Shown: one piece after another, positions 6,524 through 14,679 of the stretch
How the letters are laid out: the number at the start of each line of letters is the position of its first letter
How positions within the stretch are numbered: position 1 is the first letter of the stretch
NCBI GenBank assembly: GCA_963714205.1
Contig: CAVQNQ010000008.1
Coordinates: 1 to 64,000, forward strand
DNA: 64,000 nt
Reading direction: 5' to 3'
Origin: CAVQNQ01 sp963714205
Lineage (GTDB): Bacteria; Acidobacteriota; Terriglobia; Bryobacterales; Bryobacteraceae
The notes under the pieces: generated by a model
Told to the model about the DNA's origin: nothing
Seen by the model: the letters and a program-made list of their open reading frames with translations, nothing else
Databases searched by the model: none
Position numbers and translations under genes: made by a program

Positions 6524-7285
6524 TCAAGGGATCGCATCTTTTGCGCGTGGGGCGTCACTTTCCATGGCCGCCAGCGCGTCAAGCTCCACACCCTTATCCG
6601 CAATCTCCGGCATGTTGGCGATGGCTTCTTTGACCTCGGGGGTGATGGCTTCGGCGCGACGAACGGAGCGATATACAACACGCCCACTCATTCCGGTTCG
6701 CCCTGCCGTATCCGTAGCGAAAGCTGCCAAATTGGCAACTTTCGCCACCTTTCCCCCGCCGGCCGCCCCAGGTGCGCCCCCGTGCTTCGTTTCCGGGTGC
6801 GCCGCTTCGTAAAAGTTCTTGCGGGCGCGGAGGTGTTCAGCACGCTCAAGTAGTGCCGCTGCCAGTTCGTCCCTCGACGGGGGTTCCGGGGTGGGCTTCA
6901 TGCTGGGCTTGGGCGCAGATGGTGGTCTAGTGCTCGCCCCCCGTACGCTTTTCGACTTCCCCTCACGCACGGCATCCACTGCCCGCTTCTGTTCTTCCGG
7001 CTCCATGGCCGCCAGCGCGTCAAGCTCCACACCCTTATCTGCGATCTCAGGCATGTCCGCGATGGCTTCTTTGACCTCGGGGCTGATGGCTTCGGCGCGA
7101 CGAACGGAACGGCGGATAGACCGCTCGGGCGTGTTGGTCTTTTCGGCGGTATCAGCGACAAACGCAGAATCATCCGTGTGGCCAAATTGGCCACTCGGTC
7201 GGTCTCTGTTCGCCCCGTGCTTCGTCTCCGGGTGCGCCGCCTCGTAAAAGTTCTTGCGGGCGCAGAGGTGTTCCTGCGCGCTCAA
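6524..7285 (-). CDS. ParB-like protein, C-terminal units only (fragment)
   Basis: 253 codons in one frame, containing two copies of a unit: LRARKNFYEAAHPETKHG, a variable linker with a palindrome, DTAEKTNTPERSIRRSVRRA-type helix-turn-helix, then KEAIADMPEIADKGVELDAL and EEQKRAVDAVREGK. This is the C-terminal half of phage/plasmid ParB-domain proteins. The N-terminal ParB nuclease domain is absent. The apparent TTG start at 7285 results from an extra A in a GAGCGCGCAGGAACA stretch that shifts the frame relative to other copies (GAGCGCGCGGAACA). It is probably part of a broken, amplified gene and not a normal stand-alone protein. Confidence 0.55.
   Translation of the reverse strand: MSAQEHLCARKNFYEAAHPETKHGANRDRPSGQFGHTDDSAFVADTAEKTNTPERSIRRSVRRAEAISPEVKEAIADMPEIADKGVELDALAAMEPEEQKRAVDAVREGKSKSVRGASTRPPSAPKPSMKPTPEPPSRDELAAALLERAEHLRARKNFYEAAHPETKHGGAPGAAGGGKVAKVANLAAFATDTAGRTGMSGRVVYRSVRRAEAITPEVKEAIANMPEIADKGVELDALAAMESDAPRAKDAIP
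6717..6745. repeat. Palindrome e in a ParB-like unit
   Basis: 29 bp, centre CCAAATTGG, 14-bp arms (GCGAAAGCTGCCAA) with one mismatch. It lies in the linker between the HPETKHG motif and the helix-turn-helix. Confidence 0.8.
7178..7194. repeat. Palindrome d in a ParB-like unit
   Basis: GTGGCCAA-A-TTGGCCAC, perfect 8-bp arms. Same linker position as the other palindromes; arms differ. Confidence 0.8.
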
Positions 7286-7330
7286 GTTGGGTCAATTCCA
7301 GGCGGCAGAGGCAAGCGGCAGGGAGCCACA

Positions 7331-7493
7331 GGGAACAGGAGCGCGAGAGCGGGGATTCTGCGCTACGAAACGTGGTCCGGCAATGGCTCGCTGGCCGCAT
7401 TCGTCATCAGCCTCAACCTCCATCGTCACCACCTGAACGAATCCCAACGGGCGATTGTCGGAGCGAAGGCGAAGCCGATGTTTGGCTGATGGC
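7331..7493 (+). pseudogene. Inverted fragment of a ParB-like N-terminal domain (copy 1)
   Basis: On the plus strand, opposite to the array, the frame reads ILRYETWSGNGSLAAFVISL followed by NLHRHHLNESQRAIVGAKAK. This is the conserved ParB-domain segment (normally ETWSG...SLNLHRRHL-ESQRA) that should precede the C-terminal units. It stops abruptly after about 45 codons where minus-strand array sequence resumes. A second copy is at 9985-10140. It cannot be expressed as part of the minus-strand protein. Confidence 0.65.
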
Positions 7494-7578
7494 CTCGGCG
7501 CGACGAACGGAGCGCCCTATGGACTGTCTGGCTATTCCGGTTTTGGCCTCCACATCCTGAACAAAGGATGGAACTTTA

Positions 7579-7605
7579 ATCAAGTTCTCAATTTGAGAAC
7601 TTGAT
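7579..7605. repeat. Palindrome c in a ParB-like unit
   Basis: ATCAAGTTCTCAA-T-TTGAGAACTTGAT, perfect 13-bp arms; same linker position, different arms. Confidence 0.85.
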
Positions 7606-7618
7606 TTTCGATCCCCAC

Positions 7619-9740
7619 CGTGCTTCGTCTCCGGGTGCGCCGCCTCGTAAAAGTTCTTGCGGGCGCGGAGGTGTTCCGCGCGCTCAGTTCGTCCCTCGAC
7701 GGGGGTTCCGGGGTGGGCTTCATGCTGGGCTTGGGCGCAGATGGTGGTCTAGTGCTCGCCCCCCGTACGCTTTTCGACTTCCCCTCACGCACGGCATCCA
7801 CTGCCCGCTTCTGTTCTTCCGGCTCCATGGCCGCCAGCGCATCGAGATCCACGCCCTTATCTGCAATCTCCGGCATGTCCGCGATGGCTTCTTTGACCTC
7901 GGGGCTGATGGCTTCGGCGCGATGGACGGACACTTCAACCGCGCGGCGTGACAGCCTGGTTTTTTCTGCTGCATCCGACGCAAACGCAGGATTTGCGCTT
8001 GCGTGGGCGTTGCCTTGGGTCGCGTTGCTGGCGTGGGCGCCCGCAACATGCTGTTTCGTCTCCGGGTGCGCCGCCTCGTAAAAGTTCTTGCGGGCGCGGA
8101 GGTGTTCCGCGCGCTCAGTTCGTCCCTCGACGGGGGTTCCGGGGTGGGCTTCATGCTGGGCTTGGGCGCAGATGGTGGTCTAGTGCTCGCCCCCCGTACG
8201 CTTTTCGACTTCCCCTCACGCACGGCATCCACTGCCCGCTTCTGTTCTTCCGGCTCCATGGCCGCCAGCGCATCGAGATCCACGCCCTTATCTGCAATCT
8301 CCGGCATGTCCGCGATGGCTTCTTTGACCTCGGGGCTGATGGCTTCGGCGCGATGGACGGACACTTCAACCGCGCGGCGTGACAGCCTGGTTTTTTCTGC
8401 TGCATCCGACGCAAACGCAGGATTTGCGCTTGCGTGGGCGTTGCCTTGGGTCGCGTTGCTGGCGTGGGCGCCCGCAACATGCTGTTTCGTCTCCGGGTGC
8501 GCCGCCTCGTAAAAGTTCTTGCGGGCGCGGAGGTGTTCCGCGCGCTCAGTTCGTCCCTCGACGGGGGTTCCGGGGTGGGCTTCATGCTGGGCTTGGGCGC
8601 AGATGGTGGTCTAGTGCTCGCCCCCCGTACGCTTTTCGACTTCCCCTCACGCACGGCATCCACTGCCCGCTTCTGTTCTTCCGGCTCCATGGCCGCCAGC
8701 GCATCGAGATCCACGCCCTTATCTGCAATCTCCGGCATGTCCGCGATGGCTTCTTTGACCTCGGGGCTGATGGCTTCGGCGCGATGGACGGACACTTCAA
8801 CCGCGCGGCGTGACAGCCTGGTTTTTTCTGCTGCATCCGACGCAAACGCAGGATTTGCGCTTGCGTGGGCGTTGCCTTGGGTCGCGTTGCTGGCGTGGGC
8901 GCCCGCAACATGCTGTTTCGTCTCCGGGTGCGCCGCCTCGTAAAAGTTCTTGCGGGCGCGGAGGTGTTCCGCGCGCTCAAGTAGTGCCGCTGCCAGTTCG
9001 TCCCTCGACGGGGGTTCCGGGGTGGGCTTCATGCTGGGCTTGGGCGCAGATGGTGGCCTAGTGCTCGCCCCCCGTACGCTTTTCGCCTTCCCCTCACGCA
9101 CGGCATCCACCGCCCGCTTCTGTTCTTCCGGCTCCATGGCCGCCAGCGCATCGAGATCCACGCCCTTATCTGCAATCTCCGGCATGTCCGCGATGGCTTC
9201 TTTGACCTCGGGGCTGATGGCTTCGGCGCGATGGACGGACACTTCAACCGCGCGGCGTGACAGCCTGGTTTTTTCTGCTGCATCCGACGCAAACGCAGGA
9301 TTTGCGCTTGCGTGGGCGTTGCCTTGGGTCGCGTTGCTGGCGTGGGCGCCCGCAACATGCTGTTTCGTCTCCGGGTGCGCCGCCTCGTAAAAGTTCTTGC
9401 GGGCGCGGAGGTGTTCCGCGCGCTCAAGTAGTGCCGCTGCCAGTTCGTCCCTCGACGGGGGTTCCGGGGTGGGCTTCATGCTGGGCTTGGGCGCAGATGG
9501 TGGCCTAGTGCTCGCCCCCCGTACGCTTTTCGCCTTCCCCTCACGCACGGCATCCACAGCCCGCTTCTGTTCTTCCGGCTCCATGGCCGCCAGCGCGTCA
9601 AGCTCCGCACCGTTATCCGCAATCTCCGGCATGTCCGCGATGGCTTCTTTGGCCTCGGGGCTGATGGCCTCGGAGCGACGAACGGAGCGCGCTATGGACC
9701 GTCTGGCTATTCCGGTTTTGGCCTCCACATCCTGAACAAA
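7619..9740 (-). repeat. Tandem array of 431/447-bp ParB-like C-terminal units
   Basis: The same block recurs with a reference point (GTGCTCGCC) at 7752, 8183, 8614, 9061 and 9508, that is periods of 431, 431, 447 and 447 bp; a further copy of the point is at 6930. The 447-bp form is 149 codons and stays in frame. The 431-bp form lacks 16 bp (AAGTAGTGCCGCTGCC) at the DELAAALLERAEHL junction and shifts frame. Units are nearly identical, so amplification is recent. Confidence 0.9.
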
Positions 9741-9767
9741 GGATGGGGCCGGTTGGCAAACGGCCAA
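8151..9767 (-). CDS. Multi-unit ParB-like C-terminal protein (frameshifted after three units)
   Basis: The minus-strand frame is open from about 9935 (no good start codon) through ATG 9767 to 8151. It encodes three helix-turn-helix/IADMPEIADKG-type units joined by STRPPSAPKPSMKPTPEPPS linkers. It then enters the first 16-bp deletion copy, where about 130 out-of-frame Arg-rich codons follow. In intact relatives one such unit follows a ParB N-terminal DNA-binding/nuclease domain and serves partition or phage regulation. Here that domain is missing, so function is doubtful; it could be a decaying gene or a repeat-expanded DNA-binding protein. Confidence 0.5.
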   Translation of the reverse strand: MAVCQPAPSFVQDVEAKTGIARRSIARSVRRSEAISPEAKEAIADMPEIADNGAELDALAAMEPEEQKRAVDAVREGKAKSVRGASTRPPSAPKPSMKPTPEPPSRDELAAALLERAEHLRARKNFYEAAHPETKQHVAGAHASNATQGNAHASANPAFASDAAEKTRLSRRAVEVSVHRAEAISPEVKEAIADMPEIADKGVDLDALAAMEPEEQKRAVDAVREGKAKSVRGASTRPPSAPKPSMKPTPEPPSRDELAAALLERAEHLRARKNFYEAAHPETKQHVAGAHASNATQGNAHASANPAFASDAAEKTRLSRRAVEVSVHRAEAISPEVKEAIADMPEIADKGVDLDALAAMEPEEQKRAVDAVREGKSKSVRGASTRPPSAPKPSMKPTPEPPSRDELSARNTSAPARTFTRRRTRRRNSMLRAPTPATRPKATPTQAQILRLRRMQQKKPGCHAARLKCPSIAPKPSAPRSKKPSRTCRRLQIRAWISMRWRPWSRKNRSGQWMPCVRGSRKAYGGRALDHHLRPSPA

Positions 9768-9781
9768 ATTGGCCGTTTGCC
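9755..9781. repeat. Palindrome b in a ParB-like unit
   Basis: GGCAAACGGCCAA-A-TTGGCCGTTTGCC, perfect 13-bp arms; same linker position. On the plus strand it is followed by CTCTTTTTT and would also look like a terminator hairpin. Confidence 0.85.
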
Positions 9782-9984
9782 TCTTTTTTCCGCCCGTGTG
9801 CTGGTTTCCGTGGTCCCCGCCGTGCTTCGTTTCCGGGTGCGCCGCCTCATAAAAGTTCTTGCGGGCGCGGAGGTGTTCAGCACGCTCAAGTTGGGTCAGT
9901 TCCAGGCGGCAGAGGGCAAGCGGCCCGATTTCAGGCCAAGGGGTCCGTTATCCCCGGAACCGCCTGGCAAGGGTGCCACGGGGC

Positions 9985-10140
9985 GCGGGCGCGCGAGAGC
10001 GGGGATTCTGCGCTACGAAACGTGGTCCGGCAATGGCTCGCTGGCCGCATTCGTCATCAGCCTCAACCTCCATCGTCGCCACCTGAACGAATCCCAACGG
10101 GCGATTGTCGGAGCGAAGGCGAAGCCGATGTTCGGGTGAT
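9985..10140 (+). pseudogene. Inverted fragment of a ParB-like N-terminal domain (copy 2)
   Basis: Nearly identical to 7331-7493 and also on the plus strand: YETWSGNGSLAAFVISLNLH, then RRHLNESQRAIVGAKAK, cut off at the point where minus-strand RRAEAI sequence begins. The same novel junction appears in both copies, so the inversion happened once and was then duplicated with flanking sequence. Confidence 0.65.
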
Positions 10141-10141
10141 G

Positions 10142-10440
10142 GCCTCGGCGCGATGGACGGAGCGCCCTATGGACTGTCTGGCTATTCCGGTTTTGGCCTC
10201 CACATCCTGAACAAAGGATGGAACTTTACTCAAGTCGCCAATTTGGCGACTTGATTTTCGATCCCCACCGTGCTCCGTCTCCGGGTGCGCCGCTTCGTAA
10301 AAGTTCTTGCGGGCGCGGAGGTGTTCCGCGCGCTCAAGCTGGGTCAACTCCAGGCGGCGAACTCGCGGTGTATTATCCCAAAGCCATTCGCCTCGATCTA
10401 CATCGATGACAAGGCGTGGCCGTTGCGTGGTGGCCCAGTG
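10142..10440 (-). pseudogene. ParB-like C-terminal unit, first copy of the array
   Basis: The minus strand encodes LELTQLERAEHLRARKNFYE, AAHPETEHGGDRKSSRQIGD and QDVEAKTGIARQSIGRSVHR, then breaks at the inverted block. LTQLERAEHL is where the C-terminal region of ParB-domain proteins normally begins. Upstream (about 10440-10540) the frame continues but no ParB N-terminal domain can be recognised. Confidence 0.6.
10230..10254. repeat. Palindrome a in a ParB-like unit
   Basis: TCAAGTCGCCAA-T-TTGGCGACTTGA, perfect 12-bp arms; it encodes SRQIGDL on the minus strand. Confidence 0.85.
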
Positions 10441-10812
10441 GACTGGCTCGCGGTGGAGCGAGACATGGAAGAGCGCGGGATTTTCGCCTAAACGCAAATC
10501 CGGCCGCACGTTTCCCCCGCATGGACCCAGAAAATGCAAGGAAGGCCCGTTTGCGGCCCAACAGCGGGCCTTCTGGGGAAGGATCTCAGTACAGGATGGG
10601 TGCTATCGGAATTCAGGGGGCGGCTACTGTACCCCAAGGTGAGGGTGGATGACGGGCCAGGCGTGCCGGAGGGTGGGCATTCGTCCTTCGTCGTGCATCC
10701 ATCCCAGGCGATCCTGATATGAGCGCGGCCGTTTTTCGGATCGGGTGCAATTCTGCTGGTGTAAGCCGGCGTCCTGTCACGGGGACGTGAATGCACATTT
10801 CGACATCGCGAC

Positions 10813-10986
10813 TCAAACAGGCGTCATGCTCCTCACTCCCGCTTTCCGGCAGCACTCAAACCCCCGGCCCTGCGCCCTCCGCATAGTGCTAGCTCCGCAT
10901 GGGCAGCGGAGCTTGCGCGACCTCAACGCCCTGCTGAAAAACCGGCTTGGTCCAAAGATTTTTGAAGAAAAGGCGAATGTAGCCAT
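10813..10986 (-). CDS. Possible small Cys-containing protein (57 aa)
   Basis: From ATG 10986 (GGGGAA about 12 nt upstream): MATFAFSSKIFGPS, then LRCPCGASTMRRAQGRGFEC and a second Cys. The CxC...CC pattern resembles a minimal zinc site like the ribbons further left. No family recognised and the region is otherwise poor in coding signal, so this is tentative. The rest of 10440-11250 shows no gene I can support. Confidence 0.3.
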   Translation of the reverse strand: MATFAFSSKIFGPSRFFSRALRSRKLRCPCGASTMRRAQGRGFECCRKAGVRSMTPV

Positions 10987-11252
10987 GTATATAATTCCCC
11001 AAGTATACACACCGAGATCGATTGCTTGCCCGCGACAATCCAGGAAACGCTCGGATTTCTTTTCTGCACCTGAGCAGAGTATGGCAGCGAGAACGGAACC
11101 CCGCCACGAATGGCACACCCTTTCGCGCGCCTTAGCCGGCCGGAGGTATATTTCCCCTCGGGAACCGCGCCCGATTGCGCCACGGGGCGCTACGCGCACG
11201 CTGCGGGCAAAATAGAACGCCCCGCCGATCCTCAGTTCAACCCGAAATGGAA

Positions 11253-11285
11253 AAGGCCCCGGCTGTAGCTTGCAGCCAGGGCCTT
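11253..11285 (-). terminator. Intrinsic terminator, minus strand
   Basis: AAGGCCC-c-GGCTG ... CAGCC-a-GGGCCTT forms a 12-bp stem with one internal mismatch and a 7-nt loop; on the minus strand it is followed by TTTTCC. It would end a leftward transcript from the remnant at 11340-11500. Confidence 0.65.
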
Positions 11286-11339
11286 ACCGAAACCCGCAAG
11301 GTTCTTCCAAAACCCCGTGGGGTGTCGCGACCCAACGCT

Positions 11340-11500
11340 TCATCCTTCCCGGACCGTTACCCCGGTTGCTTCAGGAGTTACCGCCCGCTGCTTGTCCTCG
11401 TTGGTTCGGCGTAGCCCGTGGCTCTTGGTGGGACCGCGGGTACCGAAGGAACCCGCGACATCAGTTGTAATAGAGTTGTAGTGAAGGCATAAATTTACCT
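11340..11500 (-). pseudogene. Remnant of a ParB-domain/nuclease-type gene
   Basis: The minus-strand frame reads TKSHGLRRTNEDKQRAV and ends about 13 codons later. HGLRRTN-DKRRAV is a recognisable segment of phage ParB-type proteins, but it should continue for hundreds of residues and has no start codon. It is followed by the terminator at 11253-11285. A truncated leftover from element recombination is the simplest reading. Confidence 0.35.
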
Positions 11501-11561
11501 CTTTTACGGGTTTCTAGCGTATTTGTAATCAATAACTTACGCGGAGTCAACAGGCGTGAAA

Positions 11562-11585
11562 GTTCGAGTCCCGCCCGGCTCACCA
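11562..11585 (+). other. Candidate attachment site: 3' end of a tRNA gene
   Basis: GTTCGAGTCCCGCCCGGCTC followed by ACCA is a tRNA T-loop, T-stem 3' strand, acceptor 3' strand and CCA. The bases just upstream do not form the matching T-stem 5' strand, so only the 3' part of a tRNA is present. It stands about 95 bp before the integrase start, as expected for attL or attR of an element integrated in a tRNA gene. No second copy was found by eye in this window. Confidence 0.7.
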
Positions 11586-11678
11586 GCTTTTAAATCAATA
11601 ATTTACAGCAAGGTATTGACTTTTGCGTGTAGTCGGTGTGTAGTGGTGGGCGAACGCGCCCGAAGGAACGTAAGCCAA

Positions 11679-12842
11679 ATGCTGACGCTTTACAAACGCC
11701 ACACTCATGAATGCGCCGAGGCCCGCAAGAAGGCTGGAGCCGCAGAGAGCGTGGCTGAATTGCGCGCTGATCGGAAATATCGCCGTTGCAGTTGCCCCAT
11801 TCACGCGGAGGGCACCCTCCGTGTCGATGGGTTCGTTCGCAAGACAACCGGCCAGGTGAAGTGGCCGAAGGCCGAAGAGCTGAAGAGGAATTGGGAGGAC
11901 GCCGGGACCCTCAATGTTCAGCCGCCAGCCGGTCCCGCTCCTCAAGCGCCGCCCTCGGTCGAGCATGTGATTGACCAGTTCCACAGGGACCGCAAGGCGT
12001 GCGGGCTGTCGCCGGGCACCCTCAAGAAATACCGCCAGTTCACTGACCTACTGAACGAGTTCTGCGTGGGGAGAGGCGTCGTCTACATCACGCAATTCGG
12101 CACCGACTATGCCCGCGCTTTCCGCGAATCATGGACCGGCGCGTCGATCACGAATCTCAAGCGTCTGGAACGAATGAAGGCCTTTTTCGCCTGGGTTCGT
12201 GCGCAAGGTTGGATCGAAACCAATCCAGCTGAAAAGCTCAAGGCGCCGTTAACCGACGATCCGCCGGCGGACCCAGTCTCGGAGGAGGATCTGGCGGACC
12301 TCATCGATGCGATCGAACGGATGCCGACACGCGATGGTGAGAAGAATATGAGCCACGATCGGCTGCTCGCAATGATCCTCCTAATCCATCACACCGGATT
12401 GCGGATCGGGGACATCGTCCGGTTCTCAACCGATCGACTACGGGGTAATTCGGCTTTCTTACACATGGCGAAGACGGGCAATCCTCTGTGGTTGCCGCTG
12501 CCCGAATTCCTCGTGGCGAAACTCAAGGCGCTGCCGTTATACGAGGGCAAGTACTATTTTGCTGCCGGAAGCGCGAAGCTCAGCACAGCAACGGGCAATG
12601 CCCGACGGTCTCTACGGAAACTATCGAAGCTGGCGAAAATCCAGACGGTTAACCCGCATCGGTTTCGCGATACGCTCGCCATTACCCTCCTGCAGCGAGG
12701 CGTGCCTATCGAGGACGTAAAAGAGATCCTCGGCCACGAAGACGTAAACATAACGCTGCGACACTACGGGAACTGGATTAAGGAACGGCAGGATCGGCTT
12801 ACGCGCTCGCTGGAAAAGATCTGGGACATCGCCCGCGCTTGA
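11679..12842 (+). CDS. Tyrosine recombinase / phage integrase
   Basis: 387 residues from ATG 11679 (MLTLYKRHTHECAE), chosen because GAAGGAA precedes it and the open frame upstream runs through the tRNA fragment. The N-terminus holds a CSCP cluster, common in integrases of this group. A SAM-like core-binding domain follows. The catalytic domain shows HHTGLRIGDIV (first Arg), HRFRDTLAITLL (HxxR) and LGHEDVNITLRHYGNW (His and Tyr nucleophile). It integrates and excises the element, presumably at the tRNA site just upstream. A strong terminator follows at 12863-12896. Confidence 0.9.
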   Translation: MLTLYKRHTHECAEARKKAGAAESVAELRADRKYRRCSCPIHAEGTLRVDGFVRKTTGQVKWPKAEELKRNWEDAGTLNVQPPAGPAPQAPPSVEHVIDQFHRDRKACGLSPGTLKKYRQFTDLLNEFCVGRGVVYITQFGTDYARAFRESWTGASITNLKRLERMKAFFAWVRAQGWIETNPAEKLKAPLTDDPPADPVSEEDLADLIDAIERMPTRDGEKNMSHDRLLAMILLIHHTGLRIGDIVRFSTDRLRGNSAFLHMAKTGNPLWLPLPEFLVAKLKALPLYEGKYYFAAGSAKLSTATGNARRSLRKLSKLAKIQTVNPHRFRDTLAITLLQRGVPIEDVKEILGHEDVNITLRHYGNWIKERQDRLTRSLEKIWDIARA

Positions 12843-12862
12843 TTGCACTCCGATCGCACGCG

Positions 12863-12896
12863 AGGGCCGGTCGAGGCTGACCGGCCCTTCCTTTTC
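12863..12896 (+). terminator. Intrinsic terminator after the integrase
   Basis: AGGGCCGGTC - gaggct - GACCGGCCCT, a perfect 10-bp stem followed by TCCTTTTCT. The 270 bases from here to 13167 hold only short open frames and nothing I can support as a gene. Confidence 0.85.
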
Positions 12897-13166
12897 TCAG
12901 CGGTAATAGCGGGTCATCGGTCGTTGAACTTTCCCAGGCCTGCGTACGGGCGTCCCCCTGAGACCTGCGCCGCGGGCTCGCCATGAACGCCGAGGGACCC
13001 CCAACAAACGCCGGAGGCTGATCCCAACGCGGCGATGTTTAAAGGAACCACAGCATTGACCGAAGCCGCGCGCGAGAGAAGCTTCCACTGAGCGCCGGTT
13101 CTGAACAAGCAAAGAAGCCGCCCCAACCCGAGCGACGCGCGTCACAACCTTAACAGGTGATTTCCT

Positions 13167-14282
13167 ATGACAACCAATTCGAGTGTGCGCCTGCACGGAG
13201 AGCGGTGCAAGACTGGCTCACCGAGCGCGCCCGCCGAGCGCACTGAGCAGTTTAATCCTTACGGCCTGCACTCGATTCATGTGCCGCTGGGCTTAGTGCG
13301 TAACCGAAACGTGTCCTGGGGTGCGAAATGCCTCTATGGGCGACTGGCACTGTTCCGCGGCCGCAAGCCTGCTGGCTTCTGTAGCCCGAGGCGGGAAACG
13401 CTTGCCGATGAGATGAACGTCCCTGTGGACACGGTCGACCGCTGGCTCGCGGAACTCGTCAAACATCGATTAGTAGAACGGAAGCGGCGCCGGCGCGACA
13501 CGGCCGAGTGTTTCTTTCTGCCGCATCCGTGCCTTCTTGGTTCGGCAATTTTGCGGACTCAAGACCGGCAACGAGATTCCGCAGATATGCCGAATCAAAC
13601 CGACAGCCAAGACTCCTCAACTGTGCGGAATCAAGGCGCAGTTCCTGATTCGGTATCCTCGTCGACAAGATTCGGGGTTTTTGCCTCTCGAGATTCGGCA
13701 TCTCTGAGGAGTCCTTATAAGGAAGAAAACATTCATCATCAAAACATTCATGAAAACCTTCAAAAGAGCGATCCCCGAAAGTCCGGTGATGATGAAAAAC
13801 ATTCACTGGACTGTGCGCCTGCAGAGGAGGTCCGGAACATCTTCCGCCGAAAGACCGGCGAGGAACTCAGCCCCGACGTAGAGCGCCGCATCTGGGAAAC
13901 TGTTGAGCTGAGAGGCGTGACTCGGGAGTTCTTCGTTGGGGAACTGCGCCAGCATGTGCCAAACACCTGGATGAACCCTGCCGGATTCCTGACGAACTTC
14001 GCGCGGAAGATCCGCTCGGTATCCACGCCTGATTCGATGCCGGCCACAGCGCCGGAGCCGCCGAAGGACGCTAAGGGGCGTTGCTCGAGTTGCGGCGGCA
14101 CGGGCTACGCACTCTGGGACGTCAACCTTACGGGTCGCCAGTATTGCGCCTGCTCGCTGGGGCGTGATCTGAAGCGGGTCGACGAATGTCGGGCAAAAGA
14201 ACGGCTGGCCGCGACCGAAGCCGCCCGGCCAGAAAAGGGCCCGATGCAGGGTGATCCCGCCTGTGCGGGAGGGGGCCGATGA
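13167..14282 (+). CDS. Replication-type helix-turn-helix protein of the element
   Basis: 371 residues; ATG preceded by AGGTGATTTCCT. Residues 30-110 (HSIHVPLGLVRNRNVSWGAK, LYGRLALFRG, ETLADEMNVPVDTVDRWLAE) are a helix_turn_helix_36-type winged helix typical of plasmid and phage replication initiators. A Ser/Gln/Arg-rich linker carries clustered GATTCGGCA-type repeats in the DNA. The C-terminus has a zinc motif CSSCGGTGYALW...YCAC like that of helicase-loader proteins. It overlaps the next gene by 4 bp (ATGA). It likely starts or regulates replication of the excised element. Confidence 0.65.
   Translation: MTTNSSVRLHGERCKTGSPSAPAERTEQFNPYGLHSIHVPLGLVRNRNVSWGAKCLYGRLALFRGRKPAGFCSPRRETLADEMNVPVDTVDRWLAELVKHRLVERKRRRRDTAECFFLPHPCLLGSAILRTQDRQRDSADMPNQTDSQDSSTVRNQGAVPDSVSSSTRFGVFASRDSASLRSPYKEENIHHQNIHENLQKSDPRKSGDDEKHSLDCAPAEEVRNIFRRKTGEELSPDVERRIWETVELRGVTREFFVGELRQHVPNTWMNPAGFLTNFARKIRSVSTPDSMPATAPEPPKDAKGRCSSCGGTGYALWDVNLTGRQYCACSLGRDLKRVDECRAKERLAATEAARPEKGPMQGDPACAGGGR
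13539..13702. repeat. Cluster of GATTCGGCA-like repeats (possible iterons)
   Basis: Seven imperfect copies of GATTCSGCA in both orientations (about 13539, 13573, 13587, 13624, 13645, 13667, 13690) within 165 bp of the replication gene. Iteron origins are often placed inside initiator genes. Spacing is irregular, so this is only a candidate. Confidence 0.35.
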
Positions 14283-14473
14283 GAGCGACCGCGCGACGCC
14301 CCATCCCGGAGCTGCAGCCAGAGGATGGCTATCTCACGATCATGGAGAGCAGCCTATACGCCATCGCGCACCGCGTATCGGCAGTCGAGGCCCTGCCGCT
14401 CGAATTCATCGCCTGCTGCACGACCAGCGCAAAGGAAGCCCTACCGCGGTGGGTACCGTCTGCAGCCGGCTAG
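14279..14473 (+). CDS. Small hypothetical protein (64 aa)
   Basis: It starts at the ATGA overlap with the replication gene, so it is likely translated by coupling. Contains EDGYLTIMESSLYAIAHRV, a short amphipathic region. No family recognised. The stretch 14474-14679 holds no gene I can support with confidence; a 43-codon minus-strand frame (14490-14621) is possible. Confidence 0.5.
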   Translation: MRATARRPIPELQPEDGYLTIMESSLYAIAHRVSAVEALPLEFIACCTTSAKEALPRWVPSAAG

Positions 14474-14679
14474 TTGACATGTCTGATACCTACCCAACAG
14501 CGGCAGCCGAGACCTTCATACCAATCTCCAGAGGCGCTTTGATGTCGGGCCTTTCCTGAACCTTCTCTATTTTGAAAACGCAATCGGAGCGCCACTCTGC
14601 AATCGGCACGCGCAGAGGCATCGAACAGCAGCCTCGATCCCGTGCAATGTCAGACGCTTTTTGCCACAATAAGCGGATT

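Noticed and set aside
6819..9735. Many plus-strand frames over the ParB-like array
   Set aside because: They repeat with the array period and are antisense to the helix-turn-helix units, which match a real family on the minus strand.
7619..9740. CRISPR array
   Set aside because: The repeats are 431-447 bp and coding, with no short repeat/spacer pattern. No CRISPR-like array was seen elsewhere in the window.
9755..9790. Plus-strand intrinsic terminator (hairpin plus CTCTTTTTT)
   Set aside because: The hairpin is one of five palindromes at the same coding position and there is no plus-strand gene upstream to terminate; treated as a repeat.
11520..11600. Complete tRNA gene
   Set aside because: Only the 3' end matches a tRNA; upstream bases cannot form the T-stem, anticodon arm or acceptor 5' strand.
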